From: Blautia sp. BIOML-A1
Lineage (GTDB): Bacteria > Bacillota > Clostridia > Lachnospirales > Lachnospiraceae
Assembly: GCF_009883055.1 (NCBI RefSeq)
Contig: NZ_WWVR01000020.1
Span: 1-64,000, forward strand
Direction: 5' to 3'
Length of the DNA stretch: 64,000 nt
The position numbers and the translations under genes were made by a program. Numbering within the stretch: the stretch's first letter is position 1; each line of letters opens with the position of its first letter. Shown here piece after piece: positions 37,371-46,746 of the stretch. The notes below the pieces were generated by a model. That model searched no databases and was not told the DNA's origin. It worked only from the letters and a program-made list of their open reading frames with translations.

Positions 37371-39461
37371 ATGAAACTTAAATCACATACATCCGATTCA
37401 TCTTTTTCCTGGATCAAGAACAGCATCTCTGTCAGCGTTTCCGATCTTTCATCTGCAGAGATTGTTTTAAAGTTCAGTGATTTTTCTGTAACCGCTTTTT
37501 CTTCTTTCAGTTTCCTTGCACGTGATCCTGAAACCAAAGAAGAAGTTTCCGTTCCTTTTATCCAGCTTAGTCCTGATACTTTCCGGCTAAATCTGTCCGT
37601 TTTTCATGAATTTATTTGTTTTAAAAAGAATCATACACTTATTCTCACCTTAAACTGCATAACTTCCGACAATCAAAAACTTTTATATTCTCTGCATCCT
37701 GACAGAAATTTAAATATGGACTATCATATTTTCATCAACGATATTTATTTCCCGGAGGATACTTCTCCCGAACCTAATGAATATATCGGCATACTTACCG
37801 CAGGATTCGACAATCTTCTTATTATAAGGTTATGCTCACGAAAATTTTTTATGGAAAATCTTCTGATCTGTGCCTATCATAAACTCAAGATCACCCACGG
37901 AATCCTCAAAGTATCTTTTGATCTTGAACAGAGCAGACACAAATATATAAAAACCGGACTTTTTTTCCGCAGTAAGCTTGCAGAAGACGCTGCAGTTTAC
38001 GATTTTACCACCGAAAATATAAAATCTCATCAGAACCTTCAGCGAATAAGTATTTCTCTCGACCTGCGTTCTGTTGAATGGAAAAGTCTGTACTGGGATA
38101 TTTTCGTCCTGGTTCAAAATGCAGACACCGGGAAAATTTCTCAAATTCCGATTTATATGACTGCATGGCAAAGAATACAGCAAAAATTTCTTTCCACTCT
38201 CTCTTACAGGACAGCTGATAACTTTTATTTCTTCCCATACTATACAAGCAAACGTACTCTTGCATTTACTAATCGCCAGCGGGAAAAATACGATGGAATG
38301 GACATTGTCTTTAAGGAATTTTTGTCTGTTTTTCTTTATCGGATCGCCAAACCTTACTGGAAACGTAAACATATCTGTCTGGTCTGTGAGAAATTCTCTT
38401 CCATGGCACAGGATAACGGATATTATTTCTTTAAACACTGCATGGAACAAAACGAAGAAGCTTTTCTTAATAAAAAAATCTACTATATTATAACCAAAGA
38501 TTCTCCGGATCGTTCCAAAGTAGAGCCTTATAAAAACCGACTTCTGAATTTCATGTCCATCCGGCACATGATCTACCTGCTTGCAGCAGACCTTATTGTA
38601 AGTTCCGATTCCAGATACCATACGTATGCCATGCAGTCCCGACACAGTATTTTTAACCGCTATATCAAAAAAATACCATTTGTGTTCCTCCAGCATGGTG
38701 TCATTGCCCTGAAACGCGTTGACAATTTCTATGGAAAAGGCAAAAAAGGCGGCTGTAATCTCTTTGTTGTCTCTACGAACAAAGAAAAACAGACCATTAT
38801 CGACAATTTTGAATATGAACCGGACGAAGTTATCAATACCGGTCTCCCTCGCTGGGATGTACTTAAGGATAAGTCTCAGGGAAAACGTGAGATTCTGATC
38901 ATGCCTACCTGGAGAAACTGGCTCGATTCTGTACCAGATAAAGATTTTGAAGAAAGTGACTATTTCCGCCACTATATGGGACTTCTGAATTCCGTCCGTC
39001 TGAATAATATCCTGGAAAAATATGACCTTGAGATCAACTTTTACCTGCATGCAAAATTTCAGGAATACGCAGACAACTTTAAATCTATCAGCTACCGCAT
39101 ACATCTGATCTCCTTTGGCGAAGTTGCTGTAAATGAAATGCTGATGCGATGCCGTATGCTTATCACAGATTATTCCAGTGTATGCTGGGACATTTTGTAT
39201 CAGGATAAACCAAGTATTTTCTATCAGTTTGATATTGATAAATACAATGAAGCTCATGGAAGCTATATTGATATGGAGACGGAACTCTTTGGAGACAGAG
39301 CTTCAACGGAAGCACAGCTTCTGGATCTTCTGGAAGAAACTGTGCAGAACGATTTCCACCTGAAGCCAAAATATGAAAAAATGCGCAGGGAATATCTGCA
39401 ATTCAAGGATAACAACCACAGCAAACATATCTGTGAAGAAATCAAGAAAAAATTTCATTGA
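37371..39461 (+). CDS. CDP-glycerol glycerophosphotransferase family protein (696 aa)
   Basis: A TagF/TagB-like enzyme that would transfer glycerol-phosphate (or a related polyol phosphate) from a CDP donor to a wall or capsule polymer at the inner membrane face. The C-terminal 370 residues are the catalytic GT-B domain: FVFLQHGVIALKRVD carries the catalytic His, with PTWRNWLD and TDYSSVCWDILYQDKPSIFYQFD conserved further on. The N-terminal 300 residues are a beta-rich region of unknown role. GGAGG lies before the ATG. It is divergent from rplJ and paralogous to the gene at 40871-42436. Confidence 0.88.
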   Translation: MKLKSHTSDSSFSWIKNSISVSVSDLSSAEIVLKFSDFSVTAFSSFSFLARDPETKEEVSVPFIQLSPDTFRLNLSVFHEFICFKKNHTLILTLNCITSDNQKLLYSLHPDRNLNMDYHIFINDIYFPEDTSPEPNEYIGILTAGFDNLLIIRLCSRKFFMENLLICAYHKLKITHGILKVSFDLEQSRHKYIKTGLFFRSKLAEDAAVYDFTTENIKSHQNLQRISISLDLRSVEWKSLYWDIFVLVQNADTGKISQIPIYMTAWQRIQQKFLSTLSYRTADNFYFFPYYTSKRTLAFTNRQREKYDGMDIVFKEFLSVFLYRIAKPYWKRKHICLVCEKFSSMAQDNGYYFFKHCMEQNEEAFLNKKIYYIITKDSPDRSKVEPYKNRLLNFMSIRHMIYLLAADLIVSSDSRYHTYAMQSRHSIFNRYIKKIPFVFLQHGVIALKRVDNFYGKGKKGGCNLFVVSTNKEKQTIIDNFEYEPDEVINTGLPRWDVLKDKSQGKREILIMPTWRNWLDSVPDKDFEESDYFRHYMGLLNSVRLNNILEKYDLEINFYLHAKFQEYADNFKSISYRIHLISFGEVAVNEMLMRCRMLITDYSSVCWDILYQDKPSIFYQFDIDKYNEAHGSYIDMETELFGDRASTEAQLLDLLEETVQNDFHLKPKYEKMRREYLQFKDNNHSKHICEEIKKKFH

Positions 39462-39470
39462 AATTAATAG

Positions 39471-39512
39471 AACGCAGTATGAAATCTGATCTGCCTCAGA
39501 TTCCGTACTGCG
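39471..39512. terminator. Bidirectional terminator
   Basis: AACGCAGTA...TCTGA pairs with TCAGA...TACTGCGTT across a short loop and is followed by TTTTTCTT. It lies between the converging glycerophosphotransferase and acyltransferase genes. Confidence 0.85.
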
Positions 39513-39518
39513 TTTTTC

Positions 39519-40631
39519 TTATAAATTCCGATCTGCAAAACCAAGAATCCTCTTTGTAAGCCATGCAGAAAACTGATCAAAATGTATTAACTTCTGCACA
39601 AAGCCAAGCATGACTGAAACTGCAAGACTGCTCAGCAGTATAAACAGCCATATAACTGCCGCATGTCCAAGTGAATATGTGAACTCCTTACACCATACTG
39701 CTCTTATAAACGTATGGATATAAAAAATGTTCGCAGAATGTTTTCCTATAAACTCCAAGATCTGGCGGATCCCCGGAATCTCAATCACAAACTCATATGA
39801 CATATAAACGATCAGCACCGGTATCGTGCCATTGAGTACGAACTCAAAATGATCCGTTCCCCATTTCATATTAAACATCTTACAAAGGACATATAATATA
39901 CCGGTACACAAAATAAGCTTCAGAATTTTATTCAAGAACCTGTTCTTTACAATACAAAATGCTTTGAGCCGTTCCAAAACGTTCTGATCTGCAAAGCAGA
40001 CTGCCAGCGGAGCTACAAATAAATATTTTGTGAGATGTACGTGCTTCTCCAGCATAAAACTTCCGACAAGCAGAAACATAAAAACCATCAGCCATCCATA
40101 TCTTTTATAAAATCTGACCAGAAACGGCATAAAGAAAATCAGCAGAACCTCAAGACTTAAATACCACCAGGTATTGATCTGCATCTGTGTTCCAAAAAGA
40201 TGACTCAGACCAAGAAAATCCATTCCTGCATTGATCAGATTGATTGAAAAACCATCGCTGTAACGAGAAGTATGCGTCAAATATGTGACTCCCATACAGA
40301 ACAAAAACGGTATGGTAAAAGAGAGGACAAGCTTCACATAACGTTTCAGCACAAACAAAGTTGCCTCATGCCCTGTAAATTCATAATCCTGATACTGAGC
40401 TTTCATTGACAAAGTAAGACCATATACTGACAGAAAAGCAAAAATTCCCACACATTGGACCATCACACGGCAGATTGCCATAGCAGTTGTCTCTGACAAT
40501 GGCCAGAAGCTTACCGGATAGCCATAGAGCCTGCTTTTTATTGAAAATCCATGATATAAAATCAGAAATATAATTGCAATTCCTTTCACCGCAGCCGTAT
40601 TTGCTTTGGTAAACTTTAATTTTCTCTCCAT
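39519..40631 (-). CDS. Membrane acyltransferase (acyltransferase 3 family)
   Basis: 370 residues with about ten membrane spans. The N-terminus (KGIAIIFLILYHGFSI) carries the H near the first span typical of the OafA/Acyl_transf_3 family, which acetylates or acylates surface glycans. Later GLSHLFGTQMQINTWWYLSLEVLLIFFMPF fits the family as well. Placed between two teichoic-acid-like polymerase genes, it may modify the same polymer; that is inference. Confidence 0.8.
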   Translation of the reverse strand: MERKLKFTKANTAAVKGIAIIFLILYHGFSIKSRLYGYPVSFWPLSETTAMAICRVMVQCVGIFAFLSVYGLTLSMKAQYQDYEFTGHEATLFVLKRYVKLVLSFTIPFLFCMGVTYLTHTSRYSDGFSINLINAGMDFLGLSHLFGTQMQINTWWYLSLEVLLIFFMPFLVRFYKRYGWLMVFMFLLVGSFMLEKHVHLTKYLFVAPLAVCFADQNVLERLKAFCIVKNRFLNKILKLILCTGILYVLCKMFNMKWGTDHFEFVLNGTIPVLIVYMSYEFVIEIPGIRQILEFIGKHSANIFYIHTFIRAVWCKEFTYSLGHAAVIWLFILLSSLAVSVMLGFVQKLIHFDQFSAWLTKRILGFADRNL

Positions 40632-40747
40632 CTGTTCTTCCTCATCATTTTTCTGTTATCACTGAATATCATTCTATCTCACTTTCTTATCCATTGTCAA
40701 TGGAAGGTACTGTCTTGCAAATTAACCGTCTGTTTTGTATAATTTTT

Positions 40748-40828
40748 GTAACTGTTCAGCACCCTCACAGTCACGAGTCAAAATGCATTCCAAAACACCT
40801 CGCGGAATACTACCTTCTGAATAGTTAC
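40748..40828. repeat. GTAACTGTTCA repeat, long form
   Basis: GTAACTGTTCA (40748-40758) and TGAATAGTTAC (40818-40828) enclose 59 bases, including CACCTCGCGG. The enclosed sequence CATTCCAAAACACCTCGCGG is the reverse of the tail of the copy at 46823-46880, so this is the same element type as there. Confidence 0.6.
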
Positions 40829-40870
40829 TAATTTTTTTCAATTAAAATTCACATGACAGGGAGTTTTTTC

Positions 40871-42436
40871 ATGGAACACATATTATATGTCACTCATATT
40901 AAAATAAATAAAACTCAGCTATATCTTACGATTCAGCTTCCAAAACCTGACCTGAAACTTCGGGCAGAACTTTATTATCAGAATTCTTCACAGGATTTCC
41001 ATCATCCTCTCAGGTGTATTTCCAGGACTTCCCAGAAACTGATTTTCCAGATGGATGTTTCTGTTCTGGAAAATGGTGAAAATGACTGGGATCTGCTGAT
41101 TCGTTCCGATAAGACTTCAGAATCCTGGACGGTAATTCTCGGTGCCAGACTGCGTACACAGCTCATCCTCGGAAACTACTGTATTTCCCAAAATGGCTGT
41201 CTGTTTTTCCCTATGGGAAGCACAGGACATCGTTTCATCCTTCGAAGCCGTCCTCTGCGCTCCTGTGACAGCCCGAGTTTTCATTTTAAAGAACTTCTGG
41301 CTTTCGGGCTTGGCAAATTGCTGCATCCATTCTGGAAAAAGTGCCATATCTGGCTTATTTATGAAAAATACTGTGTCTCCGCTCAGGATAACGGCTTTTA
41401 TTTTTTTCAGTACTGTATGAAATACCTTCCAGAGAAAGAACGAAAAAACATTTTCTTCATACTGGATAAATCTTCTCCTCAATGGAAGGATACCCGTAAA
41501 TATCATTCCAATGTTATTCCTTTTTTAAGTTTCCGACACCTTCTGTATCTGATCACATCCGAATTATATGTTGCATCAGATAGCCGGCTTCATGCATTCG
41601 TCTGGAAACCTATGCCAAATCTGATTTCCCGGGAGATCAATAAACACGATATCTATTTCCTCCAGCATGGTGTGCTGGCACTGAAACGGGTGGAAAATCT
41701 TTTTGGAGCTAAAGGTGCAAGTTCCATGACATATTTTACTGCTTCTTCCGAAATGGAAAAATCCATCATTGAAGAGAATTTCGGTTATAAGCCCGAACAG
41801 ATTCCTGTAACCGGACTCAGCCGCTGGGATGTTTTAAAAGATAAATCAGATCCTGCACATCCCTCCATCCTTGTCATGCCTACATGGAGAAGCTGGCTGG
41901 AAGACCAGAGTGATGAATTTTTCTGTCAGAGCCAATATTACCAGGAATATACAGCTCTTCTCAACGATCCGGAGCTTCAGAAGTTTTTGCACAGTTCCCA
42001 TACGGAACTGATCTTTTATATTCATCCTAAACTCCGGGAATATATCTCCTCTTTCCATACAGAAGATTCTCAGATCAGGCTGATCCCATTTGGAAGTGTA
42101 CCGCTTAATCAGCTTATCATGAAATGCTCCATGTTGATCACGGACTACTCCAGTGTGTCATGGGATGCATATTATCTGGGCAAACCAATTCTCTTTTATC
42201 AGTTTGATCTGGAGAAATACAACGAAACCTGCGGAAGCTATATCGATATGGAGAAGGATCTTTTTGGTGAACGCTGCACGACAAGAACAGCTCTACTTCA
42301 GAAAATTTCCGAATATGCGAAAAATGGTTTCAAAGAAAAGCCGCAGTACGCAGATATGAGGAAAAACTATTTTGCCTATCATGACCATAACAATCGCAGA
42401 CGAACCTACGAATTTATAAAAGACCGAGGCTATTAA
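40871..42436 (+). CDS. CDP-glycerol glycerophosphotransferase family protein (521 aa)
   Basis: A second TagF/TagB-like enzyme, with a shorter N-terminal part than the paralogue at 37371. Catalytic-domain motifs are FLQHGVLALKRVENLFG, PTWRSWLED and TDYSSVSWDAYYLGKPILFYQFD. The start at 40871 is chosen because CAGGGAG lies upstream; an in-frame ATG at 40853 lacks a ribosome site. Two such enzymes close together suggest a polymer made by more than one transferase, as priming and polymerising activities are separate in teichoic acid synthesis. Confidence 0.85.
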   Translation: MEHILYVTHIKINKTQLYLTIQLPKPDLKLRAELYYQNSSQDFHHPLRCISRTSQKLIFQMDVSVLENGENDWDLLIRSDKTSESWTVILGARLRTQLILGNYCISQNGCLFFPMGSTGHRFILRSRPLRSCDSPSFHFKELLAFGLGKLLHPFWKKCHIWLIYEKYCVSAQDNGFYFFQYCMKYLPEKERKNIFFILDKSSPQWKDTRKYHSNVIPFLSFRHLLYLITSELYVASDSRLHAFVWKPMPNLISREINKHDIYFLQHGVLALKRVENLFGAKGASSMTYFTASSEMEKSIIEENFGYKPEQIPVTGLSRWDVLKDKSDPAHPSILVMPTWRSWLEDQSDEFFCQSQYYQEYTALLNDPELQKFLHSSHTELIFYIHPKLREYISSFHTEDSQIRLIPFGSVPLNQLIMKCSMLITDYSSVSWDAYYLGKPILFYQFDLEKYNETCGSYIDMEKDLFGERCTTRTALLQKISEYAKNGFKEKPQYADMRKNYFAYHDHNNRRRTYEFIKDRGY

Positions 42437-42447
42437 CACCCCGGTCT
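42421..42447. terminator. Bidirectional terminator
   Basis: AGACCGAGG (42421-42429, overlapping the gene's last codons) pairs with CCCCGGTCT (42439-42447). It separates the converging genes at 40871 and 42459. Confidence 0.7.
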
Positions 42448-42458
42448 TACTCTTCTGT

Positions 42459-43235
42459 TTATCCAATTAATTCCGTCACTACTTTTATAAAAAAGATTAC
42501 GATCACAACCACCATGACCGGTTTTACAATTTTACTTCCATTGCTTGTAAAGCAATGACTTCCCAGATAATTTCCAACCATGTTGCAGCAGCCTGCCGCA
42601 ACACCCAGAGGAATATATGCCGCTCCATTGAACAAAAATACTGCAAGTGCAGAAATGTTTGTAGTAAGATTAATCGCCTTTGTGGTTCCTGCCGCATCAT
42701 TCAGTGATAAATGACAAAAGGCTGTAAACAGCAGCATAAGAAAGGTTCCTGTTCCCGGTCCATAGATTCCGTCATATATTCCAACTACAAATGCAATTCC
42801 TATACACTTCATGATCAGATTTCGGGTTACTTTATCTACTATTTCATAATCCGGCTTTTCCTGAAGTGCTTTGCTTCTCAGCACATAAAATAAAATGACC
42901 GGAAGTACGACCAGCATGGCTATCTTTAAAACTTTCTCATCTATCATCAGAGTAATCTTCGCACCCAGTGAAGAGCCCGCGATTGCAGCTACAATGGCCG
43001 GTACGCAGATTTTCCATTTCATAAATCCCTGACGCAGATAATAGAAAGTGGAAACCGTCGTTCCCATGGCACTGCTGATCTTATTTGTCGCAATTGCCGT
43101 ATGTGCAGGCAGTCCCGCGATCATATATGCCGGCAGAGAGATCAGCCCTCCACCTCCTGCAATAGAATCTACAAATCCCGCCAGAAATACAAACAGACAC
43201 ACAACCAGATACACTAAAACTATATGTTCTCCCAT
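42459..43235 (-). CDS. TSUP/TauE-SafE family membrane permease
   Basis: 258 residues with about eight spans in two similar halves, GFVDSIAGGGGLISLPAY and GIYDGIYGPGTGTFLMLLF, each holding the glycine-rich motif of sulfite-exporter (TauE/SafE) proteins. These move sulfonates, sulfite or related organic anions. The substrate cannot be told from the context. Confidence 0.88.
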   Translation of the reverse strand: MGEHIVLVYLVVCLFVFLAGFVDSIAGGGGLISLPAYMIAGLPAHTAIATNKISSAMGTTVSTFYYLRQGFMKWKICVPAIVAAIAGSSLGAKITLMIDEKVLKIAMLVVLPVILFYVLRSKALQEKPDYEIVDKVTRNLIMKCIGIAFVVGIYDGIYGPGTGTFLMLLFTAFCHLSLNDAAGTTKAINLTTNISALAVFLFNGAAYIPLGVAAGCCNMVGNYLGSHCFTSNGSKIVKPVMVVVIVIFFIKVVTELIG

Positions 43236-43264
43236 AATTCTCCCCGTTTATTTTATCTTTTGTT

Positions 43265-43819
43265 TTATTTTGTTTCTGAAAGTAAAGTCGGATTCAGGAA
43301 CTGCACATACTCCTCACCCAGCACTTCTCTCAGGAAATCCACATATTCCTGAAATGTAAGTTCTCCATCGGGTGTAAGAATTTCAAAATCCGTATCATAC
43401 ACATTCGCAAACAATCCTGTCTCTTTCAGTCCATTTCGAAGATAAAATGCTTTTCTTCGTTTACGTTCCTGTGCATTGTCTGCCTGTTCATCCTGAATTT
43501 CTATCTCAAAAATATATTTCTGATTTTTAAAATGTACAAGCAGAACTTCCAAACCTTTACTTCCATAACCTCCGCTTCGTTTTTCCGGTATGATTGCATA
43601 GTAATCAAGCAGTGCACAATTTCCACTAAGCATATTGATGGCAAGTCCTACAAACTCATCTCCATCTACTATTGCAAGCATTTCCATCTTACCGTCTTCT
43701 ACAAGCTGTTCCATTACGTGAAGCGGTTTTTTCTCCTGCTCCGGAAAAGCCATCTCATACAATTCATATAGCTGTGATTTATACCGCATCCCCTCATCAG
43801 CAATATTCATTAGTTTCAT
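43265..43819 (-). CDS. GNAT-family N-acetyltransferase
   Basis: 184 residues. The acetyl-CoA binding motif lies around YYAIIPEKRSGGYGSKGLEVLL (central), preceded by the strand EFVGLAINML and followed by EIEIQDEQADNAQERKRRKAFYLRNGLKE. The acceptor is unknown. AGGAGTAGG precedes the ATG. It is the middle of three leftward genes with little else in common. Confidence 0.8.
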   Translation of the reverse strand: MKLMNIADEGMRYKSQLYELYEMAFPEQEKKPLHVMEQLVEDGKMEMLAIVDGDEFVGLAINMLSGNCALLDYYAIIPEKRSGGYGSKGLEVLLVHFKNQKYIFEIEIQDEQADNAQERKRRKAFYLRNGLKETGLFANVYDTDFEILTPDGELTFQEYVDFLREVLGEEYVQFLNPTLLSETK

Positions 43820-43839
43820 AGTTTTCCTACTCCTGTCTT

Positions 43840-44091
43840 TTAATTATTTATCATATCCGGCCAGGAAAAAATCTCTGCAGATATCTCAGCTTCATAGTCG
43901 CCCTCGATATCCTGGCTTCTTCCCGCCTCATAAATATTGGTCTCTGCACCCCAGACTCCATCATGATATTCCCATACATGAAATTTCAGACCACGAAACA
44001 TAAAATCCAGACTTCCACATCCGTCTTCCTCTGTATATTCGTATTTAATATTTTTGGCTCTTAACGCATCCTGTACTTTTTCTAATCGCAT
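43840..44091 (-). CDS. Hypothetical protein (83 aa)
   Basis: Small acidic protein starting MRLEKVQDALRAKNIKYEY, with aromatic-rich strands FRGLKFHVWEYHDGVWGAE and ending SWPDMINN. I recall similar conserved Lachnospiraceae proteins of unknown function but cannot name a family. GGGGGA is seven bases before the ATG. It is 20 bases upstream of the GNAT gene and probably co-transcribed with it. Confidence 0.65.
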   Translation of the reverse strand: MRLEKVQDALRAKNIKYEYTEEDGCGSLDFMFRGLKFHVWEYHDGVWGAETNIYEAGRSQDIEGDYEAEISAEIFSWPDMINN

Positions 44092-44113
44092 ATCTATCCC
44101 CCATTTAGCTGAA

Positions 44114-44145
44114 TAAAAGACAGAGTTTTCTCACTCTGTCTTTTT
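44114..44145. other. Hairpin between divergent genes
   Basis: AAAAGACAGAG (44114-44124) pairs with CTCTGTCTTTT (44134-44144), followed by T residues on both strands. It lies upstream of both neighbouring genes, so it does not end an obvious transcript; it could be a leader attenuator or the end of an unseen short RNA. Confidence 0.5.
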
Positions 44146-44272
44146 ACTTTTATGATAATATGAAATCTATTATATGCAAAATCCATCGGAAAAGCAAGTT
44201 TATCTACTTGCGGATATATCTTCAATGCTTTATGATAGTACTAAACTAAAAAATGTAAGGAAGTATGCAACT

Positions 44273-45361
44273 ATGACTACCAAAATGGTTTTCCACGGAA
44301 GTGATATAGAAAAAATCTGCAGTTATTATCATTTAAATAAAGAAGATATCATAAAATTCGGAGCCAATGTCAATCCCCTTGGCCTTTCATCCAATGTCAG
44401 AGAAGCGCTTGCTTCTCATATTGATCTGTTTTCTTCGTATCCGGATCGAAACTATACAACTCTTCGTAATACGATCTCAGAATACTGCCATATTCCAGCT
44501 GATTTTATCCTTCCTGGAAATGGATCCAGCGAACTGATTTCTCTGTTGATTCAGGAAAAAGCACCTAAGCATACCCTGATTCTTGGACCTACTTATTCTG
44601 AATACTCCCGCGAACTTTCTTTCTCCGGAAGCACGCAGGAATATTATCATCTGCGGGAGGAACAGGATTTCTGTCTGGATGTTGATGATCTCTGCCAAAC
44701 ACTTGCTGACAATTATGATTTTCTTATCCTCTGCAATCCCAACAACCCAACCTCCTCTGCAATTTTTCAGGAAGAGCTCAGAAAACTGCTCACTTTCTGC
44801 AGCAATCATGATATTTTTGTAATGATCGATGAGACCTATGTTGAATTCGCACCGGAAATTGACAAAATCACCGCGGTTCCGCTTACCAGAGAATTTTCCA
44901 ATCTCATGGTATTGCGTGGTATTTCCAAATTTTATGCTGCCCCGGGTATGCGTCTCGGATATGGCATTACCGGAAATATGGATTTCCTTTCCAAAATGAA
45001 AGAAAAACAAACTCCATGGTCCTTAAACAGCCTTGGTGCCTATGCCGGTGAACTGATGCTCAAAGATCAGGAATATATTCAGGCTACCAGAAATCTTATT
45101 CTTTCCGAAAGGGAAAAACTTTACAGGGAACTAAAAGAGATTTCAACCTATAAGGTTTATCCGGCTTATGCCAACTTCATCCTGCTCAAGATCCAGAAAC
45201 CGGGACTGACCTCTTTCGATGTCTTCGAAGCCTGCATCAAACAGGGACTTATGATTCGTGACTGTGCTTCTTTCCAGTGTCTGGAAGGAGAATTTATCCG
45301 TTTCTGCATCATGATGCCAGAGGACAACGCCCGTTTACTCAATGTATTAAAGCAGCTGTAA
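44273..45361 (+). CDS. CobD/HisC-like PLP-dependent aminotransferase
   Basis: About 362 residues, fold type I. Motifs are FGANVNPLG near the N-terminus, PGNGSSELI, LCNPNNPTS, MIDETYVEF and the PLP lysine in RGISKFYAAPGMRLGYG. The opening and the NPLG motif fit L-threonine-O-3-phosphate decarboxylase (CobD) and histidinol-phosphate aminotransferase, which are hard to separate without alignment. No cobalamin or histidine genes are nearby. The start at 44273 follows TAAGGAAG; the frame extends to 44174 but that part lacks a ribosome site. Confidence 0.78.
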   Translation: MTTKMVFHGSDIEKICSYYHLNKEDIIKFGANVNPLGLSSNVREALASHIDLFSSYPDRNYTTLRNTISEYCHIPADFILPGNGSSELISLLIQEKAPKHTLILGPTYSEYSRELSFSGSTQEYYHLREEQDFCLDVDDLCQTLADNYDFLILCNPNNPTSSAIFQEELRKLLTFCSNHDIFVMIDETYVEFAPEIDKITAVPLTREFSNLMVLRGISKFYAAPGMRLGYGITGNMDFLSKMKEKQTPWSLNSLGAYAGELMLKDQEYIQATRNLILSEREKLYRELKEISTYKVYPAYANFILLKIQKPGLTSFDVFEACIKQGLMIRDCASFQCLEGEFIRFCIMMPEDNARLLNVLKQL

Positions 45362-45377
45362 TCCAGCTGCTTTTTTC
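45352..45377 (+). terminator. Terminator overlapping the aminotransferase stop
   Basis: AAGCAGCTG and CAGCTGCTT form a nine-base stem with the stop codon in the loop, followed by TTTTTT. Confidence 0.8.
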
Positions 45378-45630
45378 ATCTCGCCATATGAAGATACTTT
45401 TCTTTCGTAGCCAGTCCGCCCCGGATATGCCGTTCCTGCTTATTCACATCCAGGATCTTCCGCACTTCTGCTGCCAGAGAAGGATTAATCGTCCGCAATC
45501 GTTCCGCACAGTCTTTATGTACCGTACTCTTGCTTATCCCAAATTTCTTTGCCGCCTGGCGCACTGTGGCACGGGTTTCAATTATGTAACACGCAACTTC
45601 CACCGCCCGCTCTTCAATATAATCTTTCAA
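45376..45630 (-). CDS. spoIIID: Sporulation transcription factor SpoIIID
   Basis: About 84 residues, a mother-cell regulator of the sigma-E regulon. It reads KDYIEERAVEVACYIIETRATVRQAAKKFGISKSTVHKDCAERL, the family's helix-turn-helix, then the conserved LDVNKQERHIRGGLATKEKY tail. The start is taken as TTG at 45630, aligned with the known N-terminus and preceded by GGGGGA; a GTG at 45651 is in frame but poorly placed. It shows the organism forms spores. Confidence 0.93.
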   Translation of the reverse strand: MKDYIEERAVEVACYIIETRATVRQAAKKFGISKSTVHKDCAERLRTINPSLAAEVRKILDVNKQERHIRGGLATKEKYLHMAR

Positions 45631-45719
45631 AGGAAAATCCCCCGAAGACACCGTTTTTACAGTGTATGCAGGGGATTCTTACAAACATTCCCTCTAATTT
45701 CAAACTATACTCTTTTATT

Positions 45720-46712
45720 TTAGTTCAATGAGATTTCATCAATCTGTTTCAGTTCTTCCTTCGTAAACGGAGCACAGCTGACTGCCTTTATATTATCAAG
45801 AATCTGCTGAGGCTTTGAAGCACCGATCAGTACACTTGTTACCTCTTCCTTCTGAAGAAGCCATCCAAGAGCCATATCCGCAAGTTTCTCTCCACGCTGT
45901 GCTGCCAGTTCATTCAGCTTACGGATCTGATCCATTCTGTGCTCATCGAGAATGCTTTCTTTCAGAAATCTTCCGTCTGTCCTGATACGACTGTCTTTTG
46001 GAATACCATTCAGATAACGATCCGTCAACTGTCCCTGTGCAAGAGGACTGAATGTAATCAATCCTTTCTTCAGAATACCCGTTGTTTTTTTGAGGCCATT
46101 TTTCTCTACAGTTCTGTCAAAGATAGAATAACGGTTCTGGTTGATCACAAACGGACAATGAAGGTCTTTAAGGATTGCGGCTGCTTCACTTAATGTCTTT
46201 CCATCATAGTTGGAAAGTCCGACATACAGAGCCTTTCCACTTTGCACAGCACTTGCCAGTGCCCCCATCGTCTCTTCCAGCGGAGTATCCGGATCCATTC
46301 TGTGATGATAAAAGATATCTACGTACTCCAGTCCCATACGTTTCAGACTCTGATCAAGACTCGCAAGAAGATATTTACGACTGCCCCAGTTTCCATAAGG
46401 ACCATCCCACATCTCATATCCTGCTTTTGTAGTGATGATCAGCTCATCACGGTAAACACCCAGATCTTCTTTCAGGATTCTGCCAAAGTTTTTTTCGGCA
46501 CTTCCCGGTTCCGGTCCATAATTATTAGCCAGATCAAACTGCGTGATTCCATTATCAAAAGCTGTAAAACAAAGCTTCTTCATATTTTCAAAATTCGCAG
46601 TGTCACCGAAATTATGCCATAATCCCAGCGATACTTTTGGAAGCATCAGTCCACTGTTTCCACAGTGGCTGTATTCCATCGTTGTATATCTGTCCTTTGA
46701 TGCAGTGTACAT
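45720..46712 (-). CDS. Aldo/keto reductase (YghZ-like)
   Basis: 330 residues, an NADPH-dependent (beta/alpha)8 reductase. Catalytic tetrad positions are visible: Asp and Tyr in FDLANNYGPEPGSAE, Lys in IITTKAGYEMWDGPYG, His in DIFYHHRMDPDTP. The GPYGNWGSRKYLLASLDQSLKRM phrase is typical of the YghZ/GpeA group, which reduces glyceraldehyde-3-phosphate and methylglyoxal. GGGAGG precedes the ATG. Confidence 0.88.
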   Translation of the reverse strand: MYTASKDRYTTMEYSHCGNSGLMLPKVSLGLWHNFGDTANFENMKKLCFTAFDNGITQFDLANNYGPEPGSAEKNFGRILKEDLGVYRDELIITTKAGYEMWDGPYGNWGSRKYLLASLDQSLKRMGLEYVDIFYHHRMDPDTPLEETMGALASAVQSGKALYVGLSNYDGKTLSEAAAILKDLHCPFVINQNRYSIFDRTVEKNGLKKTTGILKKGLITFSPLAQGQLTDRYLNGIPKDSRIRTDGRFLKESILDEHRMDQIRKLNELAAQRGEKLADMALGWLLQKEEVTSVLIGASKPQQILDNIKAVSCAPFTKEELKQIDEISLN

Positions 46713-46746
46713 ATCTTTTCCTCCCGCTGTGTTTTTTTGTATTCCT

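Noticed and set aside
37836..39257. 473-codon open frame on the minus strand
   Set aside because: Lies wholly inside the glycerophosphotransferase gene on the other strand, which has clear family motifs; no ribosome site and no recognisable domain.
44114..44145. Riboswitch upstream of the CobD/HisC-like gene
   Set aside because: Only a simple hairpin is present; no cobalamin-box or other riboswitch core could be recognised.
44477..45010. 177-codon minus-strand frame inside the CobD/HisC-like gene
   Set aside because: Antisense shadow of a gene with complete PLP motifs.
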